DNA of 34,082 bases from Bacillota bacterium (GCA_012799255.1 JAAZLQ010000233.1:1-34082); one strand, 5' to 3'; numbered from the stretch's first letter, positions 1 through 9,227 are shown. Made by a program: numbers and translations. Notes: generated by a model from the sequence alone, not told the origin.

Positions 1-30
1 AGCCCACCAGGAACTCAAATTCTCCCGTAT

Positions 31-58
31 ATAATAATTGTACCATAGTTATGCTCAA
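31..58 (-). promoter_or_regulatory. possible promoter downstream of birA
   Basis: On the minus strand a TTGAGC (53-58) and a TATTAT (31-36) are separated by 16 bases, followed by a GGGAG purine run near 22-26. This lies just past the birA stop and could drive a gene that begins beyond the window edge. No gene can be read in positions 1-64. Confidence 0.3.
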
Positions 59-64
59 TTTCAA

Positions 65-811
65 TCAAAACCGCACACTGATCTCATCTGGTACGATAGC
101 CCGCAAGCCGCGGGCATCTTCGATCAATAGGCTACCATCTGTAAGCACTGCCTTAGCCACAGCAGGAAAGACTTGCTCACCATAATAAACGGTAATTCTA
201 TTACCAACGAAATTTCCATATCTACGAAAGAGTTGAGTTAGGTCGTGATTTCCTTGGAGCAAATCAACCCCCCGTTCCAGGCCTAGAAGAACTTGATCCA
301 ACACGCTCAAGCGGGCCCACAGGCAACCAGTGACCTCATACCAAGAAGTCCTGGGGCTTGATTTAGAGTTGGGTATAGAATTGATGTTCAAGCCCATTCC
401 GAGAATTATCCAGCGCTCGTCTCCCTGTCGCATAGTTTCGGTTAAGATACCTCCCAGCTTTTTTTTACCCACCCAAAGATCATTAGGCCATTTGATCCTG
501 AGTCCCGGGACCAGGGTCTCGAGTTGCTGCACCAAACCTAAGCCTACATAGAGAGTTATGGCAGTGGGAATACTATTATGTGGACTGCGCCAGATTAAGC
601 TAAAAGTGAGCGAAGAGTGATCTGCGTCCCAGCGGCGTCCCCTGCGACCCTTCCCCTGGGTTTGGTTTAGAGCCCATATTACAGTTCCTGAATCACCCCC
701 ACTTTTGATCCGCTTTTTAGCGAAGTCGTTTGTTGAACTCAAACTCTGGTACACCTCTATACTCTTTACTATTCCTTTCCCCCATTGGATACAGTTAACA
801 TGGTCGTTCAC
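65..811 (-). CDS. birA: biotin--[acetyl-CoA-carboxylase] ligase, catalytic-only type
   Basis: Biotin protein ligase, which activates biotin with ATP and attaches it to the biotin carboxyl carrier domain of acetyl-CoA carboxylase and related enzymes in the cytosol. At 248 aa it contains the catalytic and C-terminal domains only. Visible family motifs are SxxSTNDFAK near residues 23-32, the biotin/ATP loop GKGRRGRRW near 53-61, and KWPNDL with KKLGGIL near 107-122. The N-terminal winged-helix domain of bifunctional BirA is missing, so it should not act as a biotin repressor. The start is GTG at 811, with AAGGGAG seven bases upstream. It diverges from htrA across about 70 bases. In many clostridia birA neighbours coaX and the ftsH region, which fits the location. 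Confidence 0.93.
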   Translation of the reverse strand: MNDHVNCIQWGKGIVKSIEVYQSLSSTNDFAKKRIKSGGDSGTVIWALNQTQGKGRRGRRWDADHSSLTFSLIWRSPHNSIPTAITLYVGLGLVQQLETLVPGLRIKWPNDLWVGKKKLGGILTETMRQGDERWIILGMGLNINSIPNSKSSPRTSWYEVTGCLWARLSVLDQVLLGLERGVDLLQGNHDLTQLFRRYGNFVGNRITVYYGEQVFPAVAKAVLTDGSLLIEDARGLRAIVPDEISVRF

Positions 812-823
812 ATTCCCACTCCC

Positions 824-852
824 TTGCCAGAGAAAATTGAGATTGTTATAAT
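824..852 (+). promoter_or_regulatory. sigma-A-type promoter of htrA
   Basis: TTGCCA at 824-829 and a perfect TATAAT at 847-852 are separated by 17 bases, about 30 bases ahead of the htrA start. The SD sequence AGGAGG is at 871-876. The -35 overlaps the region carrying the birA SD on the other strand. Confidence 0.8.
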
Positions 853-882
853 TTAATTAGTCAGAAAAAGAGGAGGATTATT

Positions 883-2112
883 ATGCTAACCAAAAAACGT
901 GTCATTACTGTTTTATCCATCGTTGCTGTGCTGTTGACCCTTAGTGGCGTAATGGCCCACCCATCATCCAAAACGACACTAGGAGCGCAAGAAGCCCCTC
1001 AGATTCAACCAGGCGACATTACCCATAGCGCGGTAATTCCCATGATGGTAGACAACCCCTATATCATTGCAGATATAGCAGAGGTCGCCAGTCCAGCAAC
1101 GGTTTTTATCACGGTCGAATGGCCAGTTGTAGAGTCTAGTGATCCCTGGCAACGGACTATGCCGCAGGATCCGTTCAGTTACTTCTTCAATTTTTGGTTC
1201 AACGATCCCTTTAGTAATCGCCAGCCCTCCCAGACCACAAGTGCTGGTTCTGGATTTATCATAGACCCATCAGGAATCGTCCTTACTAACCAACATGTGG
1301 TTGGTAATCAAGGCGAGAATCAGACCATTACAATCGTGATTGATGCCGCAGGGCTCGAAAGGGAGTACAAAGCAGAAATCATTGGTTCAGACCGAGCCCT
1401 CGATCTGGCCGTACTGCGGATTGTGAACGAAAATGGCGATGTTTTCCCAACCATACCTTTGGGAGACTCGGACGCCACCAGAGTGGGCGAATGGACAATT
1501 GCCATTGGTAACCCCTATGGCAGAGCTTTTGAACACACTGTAACAGTGGGTGTACTCAGTGCCAAGGGCAGAGAGATCTCCGTCTATAACTCCGAAACTG
1601 GTCGACCCCAAACCTATCGCAACCTGATGCAAACCGACGCAGCCATTAACCAAGGTAACTCGGGTGGTCCACTCTTAAATATTGAGGGAGAAGTAATCGG
1701 GATTAATACAGCTGTTCATGCGCAAGCCCAAGGAATAGGTTTTGCGATTCCCATCAATGTGGCTAAAGAAGTGTTAGATGAGCTAATTACAACAGGTGGT
1801 GTCAGCAAAACTTGGCTAGGTATCTATCAACGTGAGATTACTACCTCACTGGCTGAGCAACTACAGCTCCCAGATGAAAAAGGCGTAATCGTGGTGGATG
1901 TTGTCCAGGGTTCTCCGGCAGAAGACGCTGGTCTCAAAGCTTGGGATGTAATCAGGCGTATCGGTGATTCAGACATCTTTAACACCGAAGATGTGGCTAA
2001 AGAACTTGCTAAGTACAATCCAGGCGACAAGGTATTAGTCACCGTCTACCGTGGTGGCGAAATGCTCATGTTTACGGTAACGCTTGGCAACATGCCCTCC
2101 CATCTAAGATAA
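883..2112 (+). CDS. htrA: HtrA/DegP-like S1C serine protease with PDZ domain
   Basis: Membrane-anchored or secreted trypsin-fold protease for envelope protein quality control. Residues 7-25 form one hydrophobic segment (signal peptide or anchor). The protease domain spans about 60-290, with the catalytic triad His138 (TNQHVVG), Asp174 (ALDLAVL) and Ser260 (GNSGGPL). One PDZ domain follows at about 310-400. The 409-aa length is normal for the Gram-positive single-PDZ type. A linker rich in Phe, Trp, Asp and Pro (about 88-118) precedes the protease domain. The ATG start has AGGAGG six bases upstream. It is monocistronic, with a consensus promoter and its own terminator, and lies tail to tail with ftsH, another membrane quality-control protease. 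I see no obvious CssR-like operator. Confidence 0.95.
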   Translation: MLTKKRVITVLSIVAVLLTLSGVMAHPSSKTTLGAQEAPQIQPGDITHSAVIPMMVDNPYIIADIAEVASPATVFITVEWPVVESSDPWQRTMPQDPFSYFFNFWFNDPFSNRQPSQTTSAGSGFIIDPSGIVLTNQHVVGNQGENQTITIVIDAAGLEREYKAEIIGSDRALDLAVLRIVNENGDVFPTIPLGDSDATRVGEWTIAIGNPYGRAFEHTVTVGVLSAKGREISVYNSETGRPQTYRNLMQTDAAINQGNSGGPLLNIEGEVIGINTAVHAQAQGIGFAIPINVAKEVLDELITTGGVSKTWLGIYQREITTSLAEQLQLPDEKGVIVVDVVQGSPAEDAGLKAWDVIRRIGDSDIFNTEDVAKELAKYNPGDKVLVTVYRGGEMLMFTVTLGNMPSHLR

Positions 2113-2131
2113 GAAGCTAGGCGACAAAAGC

Positions 2132-2166
2132 AAACAACCCTTCATAGTGTGAAGGGTTGTTTTTTT
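2132..2166. terminator. intrinsic terminator between htrA and ftsH
   Basis: A perfect 12-bp stem (2132-2143 with 2151-2162) and a 7-base loop are followed on the plus strand by a run of seven T. The plus-strand T run makes it a strong htrA terminator. On the minus strand the stem is followed by a broken T run, so it may also end ftsH transcripts. Confidence 0.92.
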
Positions 2167-2170
2167 CTAC

Positions 2171-4105
2171 TTATACTTCTCCAATCACAGGATCCGATCT
2201 GCGCCGTTCACTTCTCAGCTTGGGATTGGGAGTTTCCTTAGTGCTCTCTTCCTGATATGCAGCGATAGCCTCTTCCGCACCAGACTCTACTGGGTCAGGT
2301 AGTTTCTGACCGTCCATTAAGGCCAGGAACTCTTCCCTAGTTAAGGTTTCCCGCTCAAGAAGTGCTGCTGCTACGGCATCAAGCTTATCTCGATGCTCAG
2401 AAAGCAAATTCTTAGCCTCAGCGTAACTGGATTCAACCAGTTCGTGTACCTCTTGGTCGATGACTGCAGCAACCTCTTCACTGTAATTACGTTCTCGGGA
2501 AATATCTCTTCCCAAGAACACCAAGTCTTCACCATTGGGTCGACCGAAAGTCAGAGGTCCAAGTTTCTCGCTCATGCCCCACTCCATAACCATCTTACGA
2601 GCAATACGGGTTACCCTCTCCAAATCATTTTGAGCTCCAGTACTAATCTCGTCCAAAGCCAACTCTTCGGCAGCCCTACCACCTAAAAGGTTAACTAGAT
2701 CATCTAAAAGCTTGGAGCGGGTGGAGACAAAGCGTTCTTCTTCAGGCAGCATCATGGTATAACCACCGGCGCCACCTCTACCCACAATCGTAACCTTGTG
2801 AACAGGGTCACCGTGTTTCGAATAGTGGGCTACAACCGCATGCCCAGCTTCATGATAGGCAAAGACTTTCCGATCGATCTCACTTATGACACGGTTTTTC
2901 TTTTCAGGCCCCATGAGCACTCTGTCGATAGCTTCCTCACAGTCCGCCATGGTGATCGTCTTACGATTACCACGGGCAGCCAAAATGGCCGCTTCATTGA
3001 GCAGACTCTCCAAATCTGCACCAGAAAAACCAGGGGTCCTGCGGGCTAGAACATTCAAGTCAACTTCTTGTTCTAAGGGCTTATTTCGACTGTGAATTCT
3101 TAAAATGGCCACTCGTCCCTGCAAATCAGGACGATCCACAACCACCTTACGGTCAAAACGACCTGGACGCAACAAGGCCGGATCTAAAACGTCAGCACGG
3201 TTTGTCGCTGCCATAATGATAATTCCGGAGTTGACCTCAAACCCGTCCATTTCTACCAACAGCTGGTTAAGGGTTTGCTCCCGTTCATCATGGCCACCAC
3301 CTAAACCTGCTCCCCGTTGACGACCTACAGCATCTAACTCATCAATAAAAATCAAGCAAGGCGCGTTCTTCTTGGCATTTTCAAAAAGGTCCCTTACCCT
3401 CGAGGCACCTACGCCCACAAACATTTCTACAAACTCTGAACCACTTATACTAAAAAATGGAACTCCTGCCTCACCAGCTACTGCCCTGGCCAACAGGGTT
3501 TTACCGGTTCCCGGAGGGCCCACCAATAAGACACCCTTGGGAATTTTCGCACCCAACTCGTTAAACTTCTTAGGATGCTTCAAAAACTCCACAATTTCAA
3601 CTAACTCCTGCTTAGCTTCATCTACACCTGCCACATGGTCGAAAGTAACCTTTGGCTTATCCTCATGGTGCAACCGTGCTCTACTCTTCCCAAAGGATAA
3701 AGCACGATTATTACCACCTTGCATTTGATTCATGATAAATAGCCAAACAAGGGCCAACATGACGACAAAAAGCAAGTTAGGAAGAAGCGCCATCCACCAT
3801 GGTGTTGTAGGTGGCAATTCAGCCTCGAGCTGAACATTTCTCTCTTCTAAACGATCAGCAATATCCGGCATTTTGCCCATCGGAACAAGTGCCACAAAGC
3901 TGGTACCATCCCGAAGCTTGCCTTCTATATGCTGATCCCCAACCAATGTAACAGATGCAACCTTGTCTTGATCAATATATTGTAGCAACTCTGAGTAATA
4001 GAGTTCTTTGGCTACACTGCCCGGTGAATACAAATTACTGACAATAGAAACTGCAATAATAGCTATCAGTAAATATAGACTGATTCCGCGAAGAAATTTA
4101 TTCAA
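2171..4105 (-). CDS. ftsH: ATP-dependent zinc metalloprotease FtsH
   Basis: Membrane AAA+ protease that degrades misfolded membrane proteins and short-lived regulators. Numbered from the chosen start, it has a TM segment at about 6-24, an extracytoplasmic domain at about 27-102, a second TM at about 105-125, Walker A GPPGTGKT at 196-203, Walker [11 protein letters not shown] at about 251-260, an SRH/arginine-finger region near 301-319, and the zinc motif HEAGH at 418-422. The longest frame opens at ATG 4156. I prefer TTG at 4105: AAGGGAGGG ends six bases upstream, it gives the canonical MNKFLRG N-terminus, and the promoter -10 lies at 4156-4161, so the upstream ATG would fall outside the transcript. 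It has its own promoter after tilS. Confidence 0.96.
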   Translation of the reverse strand: MNKFLRGISLYLLIAIIAVSIVSNLYSPGSVAKELYYSELLQYIDQDKVASVTLVGDQHIEGKLRDGTSFVALVPMGKMPDIADRLEERNVQLEAELPPTTPWWMALLPNLLFVVMLALVWLFIMNQMQGGNNRALSFGKSRARLHHEDKPKVTFDHVAGVDEAKQELVEIVEFLKHPKKFNELGAKIPKGVLLVGPPGTGKTLLARAVAGEAGVPFFSISGSEFVEMFVGVGASRVRDLFENAKKNAPCLIFIDELDAVGRQRGAGLGGGHDEREQTLNQLLVEMDGFEVNSGIIIMAATNRADVLDPALLRPGRFDRKVVVDRPDLQGRVAILRIHSRNKPLEQEVDLNVLARRTPGFSGADLESLLNEAAILAARGNRKTITMADCEEAIDRVLMGPEKKNRVISEIDRKVFAYHEAGHAVVAHYSKHGDPVHKVTIVGRGGAGGYTMMLPEEERFVSTRSKLLDDLVNLLGGRAAEELALDEISTGAQNDLERVTRIARKMVMEWGMSEKLGPLTFGRPNGEDLVFLGRDISRERNYSEEVAAVIDQEVHELVESSYAEAKNLLSEHRDKLDAVAAALLERETLTREEFLALMDGQKLPDPVESGAEEAIAAYQEESTKETPNPKLRSERRRSDPVIGEV

Positions 4106-4155
4106 AGCTTGCCCTCCCTTTCCATAGCCAAGGCAAAAAAGCGATACGTCAATCA

Positions 4156-4184
4156 ATTATACCACAAGGGTTGGGGCGTGACAA
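4156..4184 (-). promoter_or_regulatory. promoter of ftsH
   Basis: Minus strand: TTGTCA (4179-4184), 17-base spacer, TATAAT (4156-4161), with TGG directly before the -10 (extended -10). It starts just past the tilS stop codon, so ftsH can be expressed independently of the spoIIE-tilS transcript. Confidence 0.82.
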
Positions 4185-4187
4185 CAA

Positions 4188-5546
4188 TCAAGAACCTTTC
4201 ACAATAATCAACCGTAACACCTGCTCAGATGAGTCAGATAGTGCTCCCCGTTCACTTCTACGAACCGTAGGAATCCACAAAATCCCCTGCTGATCACAGA
4301 TCAGAGGAAGCAGATCTCTTTGCTCCTGAGGAATATGGGCATCAATGAGCAGATCCTTCACTTTCTTGGTGCCCGCCCCTCCAAAGGGACGCATCCGATC
4401 ACCTTCCTGACGGGGTCGAATAGATAAGGGAAGCGTTATGGTATCTAGGTCAAAGTCTTCGCAATTTTCCGGTCTTGGACCTAAGTTCTCCCTTGCATGG
4501 AACTCAGCTCTAATCGTAAACCCCCCAACGCTGACTTCTCCCGGTACCTGTAGTTCCACAGGAGCCCACTTCTCTGCCACTAAGTCCCCTACAAAAATAT
4601 AATCTACGTTAGCAGAGACCCATATTTGAGGGAGGGACAACTTAAAAGTGGTGTTTTCCACTAGCTGTAGACGCCATTCTTCTATGTGCTCAAAACCAAT
4701 TTGAAGCAGGTGTCCCCGATAAAACCGTAGTAGGGTCCTCAATACCCGTCGCTGCATAGCAACTGTCAAGTCGCTAAACAGTTGACGGGGAAACAGCACT
4801 TGCCCTCTCCTCCATTGAATGTTTTCCCTACAAATAGAATCCGCCCTAGTCTGCAGTTCCAGCTCATCTTCGCGAGCAAGTTCAGCCAACTGTACTAGCT
4901 GGGATATGATCTCCGGATTATACTCTTGGGCCAAATGAGGCAAGAGTTCCTTTCTTACCTTATTCCGTAAATAGATGGGTTGAAAATTCGTCTCATCTTG
5001 CACATAAGGAATTCCAAAATCCTGGCAGTAACGGAGAATTTCGTTTTTATAGATGCTCAAGAGTGGCCGAATAAACATACCACGCTGAAGGGGGATCCCC
5101 CCGAGACCGTGCAATCCTGCGCCACGAATAATCCGCATTAGTACTGTCTCTGCCTGATCATCACCATGATGTCCCAGAGCTATCCAATGATAACCATGTG
5201 CTTCCGCGTAGTTCTTCAAGAGCTGATAACGGATTTTACGGGCCCCTTGCTGTTTCGACTCACCACTGAGAGTCAAGTAACGATTAATATCATACTCCTG
5301 TACCTCCACAGGAATATTCATCTTCCGTGCGTACTGCTCCACGAAGCGTGCATCATCAGCAGCATTTTCGCGAAAGCCATGATTAAGGTGAAAAACACCT
5401 ATTTTTCTGGTATTCCAACGCAAAAAAAGGTGAAGGAGAGCCATAGAGTCTGGCCCGCCACTCACCGCAACAAGAACCCTTTCTTGCTTGGTGACAGACA
5501 TTGATGCTAGGTTTTGGGCAAATACTGAAAAAATATCACAGGACAC
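4188..5546 (-). CDS. tilS: tRNA(Ile)-lysidine synthetase TilS
   Basis: Converts C34 of the CAU-anticodon tRNA-Ile2 to lysidine with ATP and lysine, changing its decoding from Met to Ile. The PP-loop motif SGGPDS lies at about residues 29-34, followed by a Rossmann-like N-terminal domain with GHHGDDQAETVLMR. The C-terminal TilS domains end with RxGDRMRPFGGxGTKKVKDLLID. The longest frame opens at ATG 5585. GTG at 5546 is preferred because AGGAGGG lies nine bases upstream, giving 452 aa. It overlaps the spoIIE 3' end by 11 bases, so it is probably translationally coupled. The hpt gene often found between tilS and ftsH is absent. Confidence 0.94.
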   Translation of the reverse strand: MSCDIFSVFAQNLASMSVTKQERVLVAVSGGPDSMALLHLFLRWNTRKIGVFHLNHGFRENAADDARFVEQYARKMNIPVEVQEYDINRYLTLSGESKQQGARKIRYQLLKNYAEAHGYHWIALGHHGDDQAETVLMRIIRGAGLHGLGGIPLQRGMFIRPLLSIYKNEILRYCQDFGIPYVQDETNFQPIYLRNKVRKELLPHLAQEYNPEIISQLVQLAELAREDELELQTRADSICRENIQWRRGQVLFPRQLFSDLTVAMQRRVLRTLLRFYRGHLLQIGFEHIEEWRLQLVENTTFKLSLPQIWVSANVDYIFVGDLVAEKWAPVELQVPGEVSVGGFTIRAEFHARENLGPRPENCEDFDLDTITLPLSIRPRQEGDRMRPFGGAGTKKVKDLLIDAHIPQEQRDLLPLICDQQGILWIPTVRRSERGALSDSSEQVLRLIIVKGS

Positions 5547-7596
5547 TCGACTGTACCCTCCTATATGTTTCAATCCCCCAGTCAACTGGCACTATTCTAG
5601 CGACTACAACCATCATATCATCATCCACTCGACCATCTGCAATTTCAATGCTGTCATAGAGAATTTCCTCAGCCATGGCTGCCATATCTCCAGAACACTG
5701 CAGACGCCGCAGATTCCAGCACATCCACTCATCTTTGCGGGCTACACTGCGCTGGGCATCTAAAACCCCATCCGTGGTCATAACTAATATTTCGCCTTCC
5801 TTCAATGTTCTCCTATCAGATTGAACGTCAACTTCATCGAGCACACCTACGGGCAGGGATTGGTTATGAATAATCTCTACCTCTCGTCCCCGCTTAATGA
5901 AACTTGGTGCCGCACCGACTTTCACAAATTCCAACTGACCTGAGAACAAGTCCACCACGACCATATCGATGGTTACGAACATATCATCCTGATTACGCAA
6001 CATAAGCAAGCGGTTGATTAACGAAACCGCTGTACGTAAATCATATCCAGCCTTAATCATGCGTTCTAAAAGCCTGAGCGTAACATTGCTCTCTGTATGC
6101 GCTTTCAAGCCAACCCCCATCCCGTCACTAAGTACAATTGCTACCTTACTCGGAGAAATCTCAAAGGTGGTTTGGCTATCCCCTGAGACTTCTTGACTAG
6201 CCACCTTAGCTTTACCAATTTCCACACGGTAGCTGGGACAGGGAGAAATGTGAAACCCACAGGTGCCTCCAGTAGAACAACCGGTGTTCGTCACGCCGAA
6301 ACGCTGAGAAGAGATTGTACCACTGCAAAAATCAGCCACTTCTTGACAAAAGGTACCAGTACCACAGGGCTTACGCCGGGCACCATAGATTTCAAAGCCA
6401 TCTAAACATTGTAGGGCTGTTATATGGGACAGATCTGCACGGGCAAAGTGGCGTAACAGTTTTTCTTCAAACTCCTTAGTAAAGCGTGCCTCCGGTGAAA
6501 AGGAGTTCTTCATCGTTTTCAACAGCTCGGCCATCCCATGCATCTGTTTGTGAAAAAGCGGATTTTCGTTATCCAGCAAAGTCCTTTCTAACTCCTCGAA
6601 AACGGTGAGATAACCATCGATTTTTTGATCCAACACCTTTTTCAAGTGCTCGTCATGACCTTTATCCTGTTCCATAAAGGGCTGTGTTCCGGGGACGATG
6701 CGTGCCAGAAGCGTTAGTCGTTCCTGCGGGACGCGACTGGCAACCCATGAAGCCCCTAGGACAACTAACATCCACTGAAGTGTTTCCACTTCTACAGGCC
6801 CTGGAACACAAAAGACCCAAGCCAATCCTGGACCCACATAGTAACCCCATCGAAACCTGTGTAAAAATCCAGTGAGCAAACTAGCAATAACAATCAGGAG
6901 TACCAGGGGGGTCGGTTCACCAAGCAAAAGCATCAGCAACGCTAAGGAAGGGCCCAAAATGCATGAAACACCTAGTCCTCCCAGTCTGGCGCCTAAGACT
7001 AAAAGCGCACAAACCAAAAAAAGTCGAAGCGAAATCCCTCCCCAGCTCCATGGGCAAGCAATGATTAAAGTTACTGCAACGAAGAACGCGTACAACTCTC
7101 GATGTGCCAATTGCTTCTCTAGACAGCGTTCAACTACCGAGTTCATCAGTCCATAACTAAACACTGCAAAGGCGCATTCTGTAATGGCCACAATAAAAAC
7201 CATGGGTATCGGCTGCAGCAAATAGTGCAGGATCACCTTTAGCAAAAGGCTGCCACATAGCAGCCAGTTCTTCCCTATTTTTTCATCCTCCCCTGGGAAC
7301 AGGGCTATTAGGGCAAAGGCTGCATAGTAGGGTAAGGCCAGACGAATGCCAATAGCACTGGTAAGACCAGCAACCACTCCCACTAGGGGGAGAACTAGCT
7401 GACTGCGTTTGGCGGTCCGCCATGTCACCAAAAAAGCAAGACCAAAGGGCCAGATTTCACCAAAAATGGCACTACGTCCTAAAAGAAAACCGATTACGCT
7501 CCAAGCAAGGGGCGATAGGGCCCAACCATTAACTAGCTGACCTAAGTTCAGTTCATCCTCGTTGGCGCGTAAAAAAATGGACACATTCTTAGCCAC
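5536..7596 (-). CDS. spoIIE: stage II sporulation protein E (SpoIIE phosphatase)
   Basis: PP2C-type serine phosphatase that dephosphorylates SpoIIAA and so activates sigma-F in the forespore; it also localises to the asymmetric septum in the studied species. The N-terminal third is a multi-pass membrane region starting with the family motif IGFLLGRSAIFGEIWPFGLAF. A cytoplasmic linker follows, then a C-terminal PP2C domain with metal-binding acidic motifs LSDGMGVG, TTDGVLD and RVDDDMMVV. The chosen GTG start at 7596 has GGAG eight bases upstream; TTG 7614 opens the longest frame but has no SD. The result is about 686 aa, shorter than the roughly 830 aa of Bacillus. Its promoter has a Spo0A box, and tilS follows with overlap. 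Confidence 0.95.
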   Translation of the reverse strand: MAKNVSIFLRANEDELNLGQLVNGWALSPLAWSVIGFLLGRSAIFGEIWPFGLAFLVTWRTAKRSQLVLPLVGVVAGLTSAIGIRLALPYYAAFALIALFPGEDEKIGKNWLLCGSLLLKVILHYLLQPIPMVFIVAITECAFAVFSYGLMNSVVERCLEKQLAHRELYAFFVAVTLIIACPWSWGGISLRLFLVCALLVLGARLGGLGVSCILGPSLALLMLLLGEPTPLVLLIVIASLLTGFLHRFRWGYYVGPGLAWVFCVPGPVEVETLQWMLVVLGASWVASRVPQERLTLLARIVPGTQPFMEQDKGHDEHLKKVLDQKIDGYLTVFEELERTLLDNENPLFHKQMHGMAELLKTMKNSFSPEARFTKEFEEKLLRHFARADLSHITALQCLDGFEIYGARRKPCGTGTFCQEVADFCSGTISSQRFGVTNTGCSTGGTCGFHISPCPSYRVEIGKAKVASQEVSGDSQTTFEISPSKVAIVLSDGMGVGLKAHTESNVTLRLLERMIKAGYDLRTAVSLINRLLMLRNQDDMFVTIDMVVVDLFSGQLEFVKVGAAPSFIKRGREVEIIHNQSLPVGVLDEVDVQSDRRTLKEGEILVMTTDGVLDAQRSVARKDEWMCWNLRRLQCSGDMAAMAEEILYDSIEIADGRVDDDMMVVVARIVPVDWGIETYRRVQSSVL

Positions 7597-7625
7597 GCTA
7601 TCATCTCCATCCAACTATTGCGTTA

Positions 7626-7659
7626 AATATAGCACGGGAGACAAGCGTGACATGTCGAA
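7626..7659 (-). promoter_or_regulatory. Spo0A-controlled sigma-A promoter of spoIIE with 0A box
   Basis: Minus strand: TATATT at 7626-7631 and TCGACA at 7653-7658 with a 21-base spacer. The -35 lies inside a perfect 0A box (TGTCGAA, plus strand 7653-7659). A second box with one mismatch (TCTCGAA on the minus strand) lies at 7694-7700. In Bacillus subtilis, spoIIE and spoIIG promoters combine an over-long spacer of about 21-22 bp with 0A boxes at the -35, so this arrangement predicts activation by phosphorylated Spo0A. Confidence 0.8.
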
Positions 7660-7708
7660 AGGTGTGGAAAGCGAACAAAAATCCCCCCAACATTTCGAGA
7701 TAATGCGA

Positions 7709-7736
7709 AAAACCCTACATTAATTTGTAGGGTTTT
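7709..7736. terminator. terminator after tRNA-Met
   Basis: Perfect 11-bp stem (7709-7719 with 7726-7736) with a 6-base loop. On the minus strand it is followed by five T and ends the tRNA-Met transcript upstream of the spoIIE promoter. On the plus strand T-rich sequence also follows. Confidence 0.88.
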
Positions 7737-7748
7737 GTTATTTTTTTA

Positions 7749-7825
7749 TGGTAGCGGCGGCTGGATTTGAACCAGCGACACTACGGGTATGAACCGTATG
7801 CTCTGACCAACTGAGCTACGCCGCC
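7749..7825 (-). tRNA. tRNA-Met (CAT), elongator
   Basis: Complete cloverleaf with encoded CCA (7749-7751). The anticodon loop TTCATAC gives CAT. It is closely similar to the elongator tRNA-Met of Bacillus: the acceptor opens GGCGGCG, pairs G1 with U72, and the anticodon arm reads TACGG/CCGTA. It lacks the three G-C pairs and the unpaired first base of initiator tRNA. Its place upstream of spoIIE resembles the Bacillus order. Confidence 0.95.
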
Positions 7826-7887
7826 CGGACATTGTTTATTATACCCAGGTAGTTTAGCAATGTCAAGGGGACTTTTCACCATTACCG

Positions 7888-7896
7888 TGTTATAAT
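7888..7896 (+). promoter_or_regulatory. extended -10 promoter of the YibE/F gene
   Basis: TG-T-TATAAT is a perfect extended -10 located about 36 bases before the start codon. No convincing -35 is visible, as is common for this class. Confidence 0.55.
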
Positions 7897-7931
7897 ATGG
7901 TTCAAATGCTCCAACGTTTGGAGGTCATAAC

Positions 7932-9026
7932 GTGAAAAGATACATCCAAATCATTTGCCTCATACTTTTTACCTTAGTCCTCAGTGGACAGGCGCCCTCA
8001 GCAACATTCCAGGGACGCGTCCTAAATGTTGAAACCACCGAACCCCAAGCTTGGGATGAAGAGGGCTGGGAAAACCAAATTGTAACAGTACGACTCCTTT
8101 CCGGGCCTGAGCGAGGAGAAACCATCCGCATTTTTCATACCCTTACAGGTCATCCGTACTTCGACCTTAGAGTCGAGGAAGGAGATCGGGTAGTATTGGA
8201 GAGAGATGAAACCGAAGGTGAGTTTACCTATTTCTTAGCGGATTTCTCCCGGAAAAGTCCACTGCTTATTATTACACTCTTATTCATCCTGTTGGTGGTC
8301 ATCATTGGGGGATTTCAGGGAGTGAAGGCAATTCTCTCCTTGGCCGGCATGGGGATAGTTATCGTAAAAATGATCCTTCCCTTGATACTCAGGGGATACA
8401 ACCCCATAATTGTTACAGTGGGGCTGGGATCCATAATCACGGTGTTATTCATCCTCTTTATCACAGGTTACAGTAAAAAGACGCTGGCTGCTATGTGTGG
8501 CACAGTCGGAGGATTAATCGCCGCAGGGATCTTGGCCTTGTTGTCAGGAAAAGCAAGTTACCTCACGGGGTTATCCTCAGGGGAAGCTCAAATGCTTCAA
8601 TATCTAGACTCCTCCATTGACTTTCAGGGTTTACTCTTTTCCGGAGTAATTATTGGAGCCCTAGGAGCTATTTTGGACGTGGGTATCAGCATTTCTTCAG
8701 CCATGGAACAGATCAAAGAAGCAGATCCCACAACCGATTTTAAGACACTGTTCACCCGAGGAGTTTTGGTGGGTCGCGACTTAATTGCCACCATGTCTAA
8801 CACCTTGATCTTAGCCTATGTAGGATCATCGCTTCCCTTATTACTGCTCTTTCAAGCTAGCCAAAGTAGCTGGAGTGAAGTTTTGAACATGGACTTGGTA
8901 GCCTCTGAGGTGATCCGTTCGATGGCAGGAAGCATAGGTATGACCCTAGCGATCCCCATCACTGCTTTTGTTTCGGCCATGCTCTTCGTCCAACCGCAGG
9001 ACAAAAGCCATGATTTGGGCAACTAA
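7932..9026 (+). CDS. YibE/F family multi-pass membrane protein
   Basis: A 364-aa protein with an N-terminal signal or TM segment (about 4-20), an extracytoplasmic beta-rich part (about 24-108), then about seven hydrophobic segments (from about 113 to 356). The conserved core GVIIGALGAILDVGISISSA is the YibE/F signature. The family is widespread and its function is not established. The GTG start has GGAGGT (7920-7925) six bases upstream. The last 81 bases are antisense to the FhlB-like gene. Both C-termini look like complete family ends, so the convergent overlap seems genuine. No terminator is visible between them. Confidence 0.85.
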   Translation: MKRYIQIICLILFTLVLSGQAPSATFQGRVLNVETTEPQAWDEEGWENQIVTVRLLSGPERGETIRIFHTLTGHPYFDLRVEEGDRVVLERDETEGEFTYFLADFSRKSPLLIITLLFILLVVIIGGFQGVKAILSLAGMGIVIVKMILPLILRGYNPIIVTVGLGSIITVLFILFITGYSKKTLAAMCGTVGGLIAAGILALLSGKASYLTGLSSGEAQMLQYLDSSIDFQGLLFSGVIIGALGAILDVGISISSAMEQIKEADPTTDFKTLFTRGVLVGRDLIATMSNTLILAYVGSSLPLLLLFQASQSSWSEVLNMDLVASEVIRSMAGSIGMTLAIPITAFVSAMLFVQPQDKSHDLGN

Positions 9027-9227
9027 TTCGTAAAGATCAGGTGGAATCTCAGAGCCAACAGGTAAAGCCAGCAGAGCATCGACGAGACCATGATGCTCAT
9101 AAAATGGCACTTGGTTAGCCCGGGCTATTTCCATAATTTTCTCTGCCAATAAACCTTGCCCCGAAGCAACCACTTCTGGGGCTTTGTTTTTGGTGCGTTC
9201 ATAACGCAAGGCAACAGCTTTACGCAT
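8946..9227 (-). CDS. FhlB-like protein (FlhB C-terminal domain homologue)
   Basis: A 93-aa soluble protein matching the cytoplasmic domain of the flagellar export switch FlhB, of the stand-alone FhlB/YlqH type: AVALRYE near the N-terminus, VVASGQGLLAEKIMEIA, and VPFYEHHGLVDALL. The NPTH autocleavage motif of full FlhB is absent; only the fragment downstream of it is represented. It overlaps the preceding FliK-like gene by eight bases, the same pairing as ylqG-ylqH in Bacillus. No other flagellar gene is in the window, so a flagellar role here is inferred. The 3' 81 bases lie opposite the YibE/F gene. Confidence 0.85.
   Translation of the reverse strand: MRKAVALRYERTKNKAPEVVASGQGLLAEKIMEIARANQVPFYEHHGLVDALLALPVGSEIPPDLYELVAQIMAFVLRLDEEHGRNKSSDGDR

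Noticed and set aside
7749..7825. CAT-anticodon tRNA as initiator tRNA or as the TilS substrate tRNA-Ile2
   Set aside because: It lacks the GGG/CCC anticodon stem and unpaired first base of fMet, and its body matches elongator tRNA-Met rather than tRNA-Ile2.
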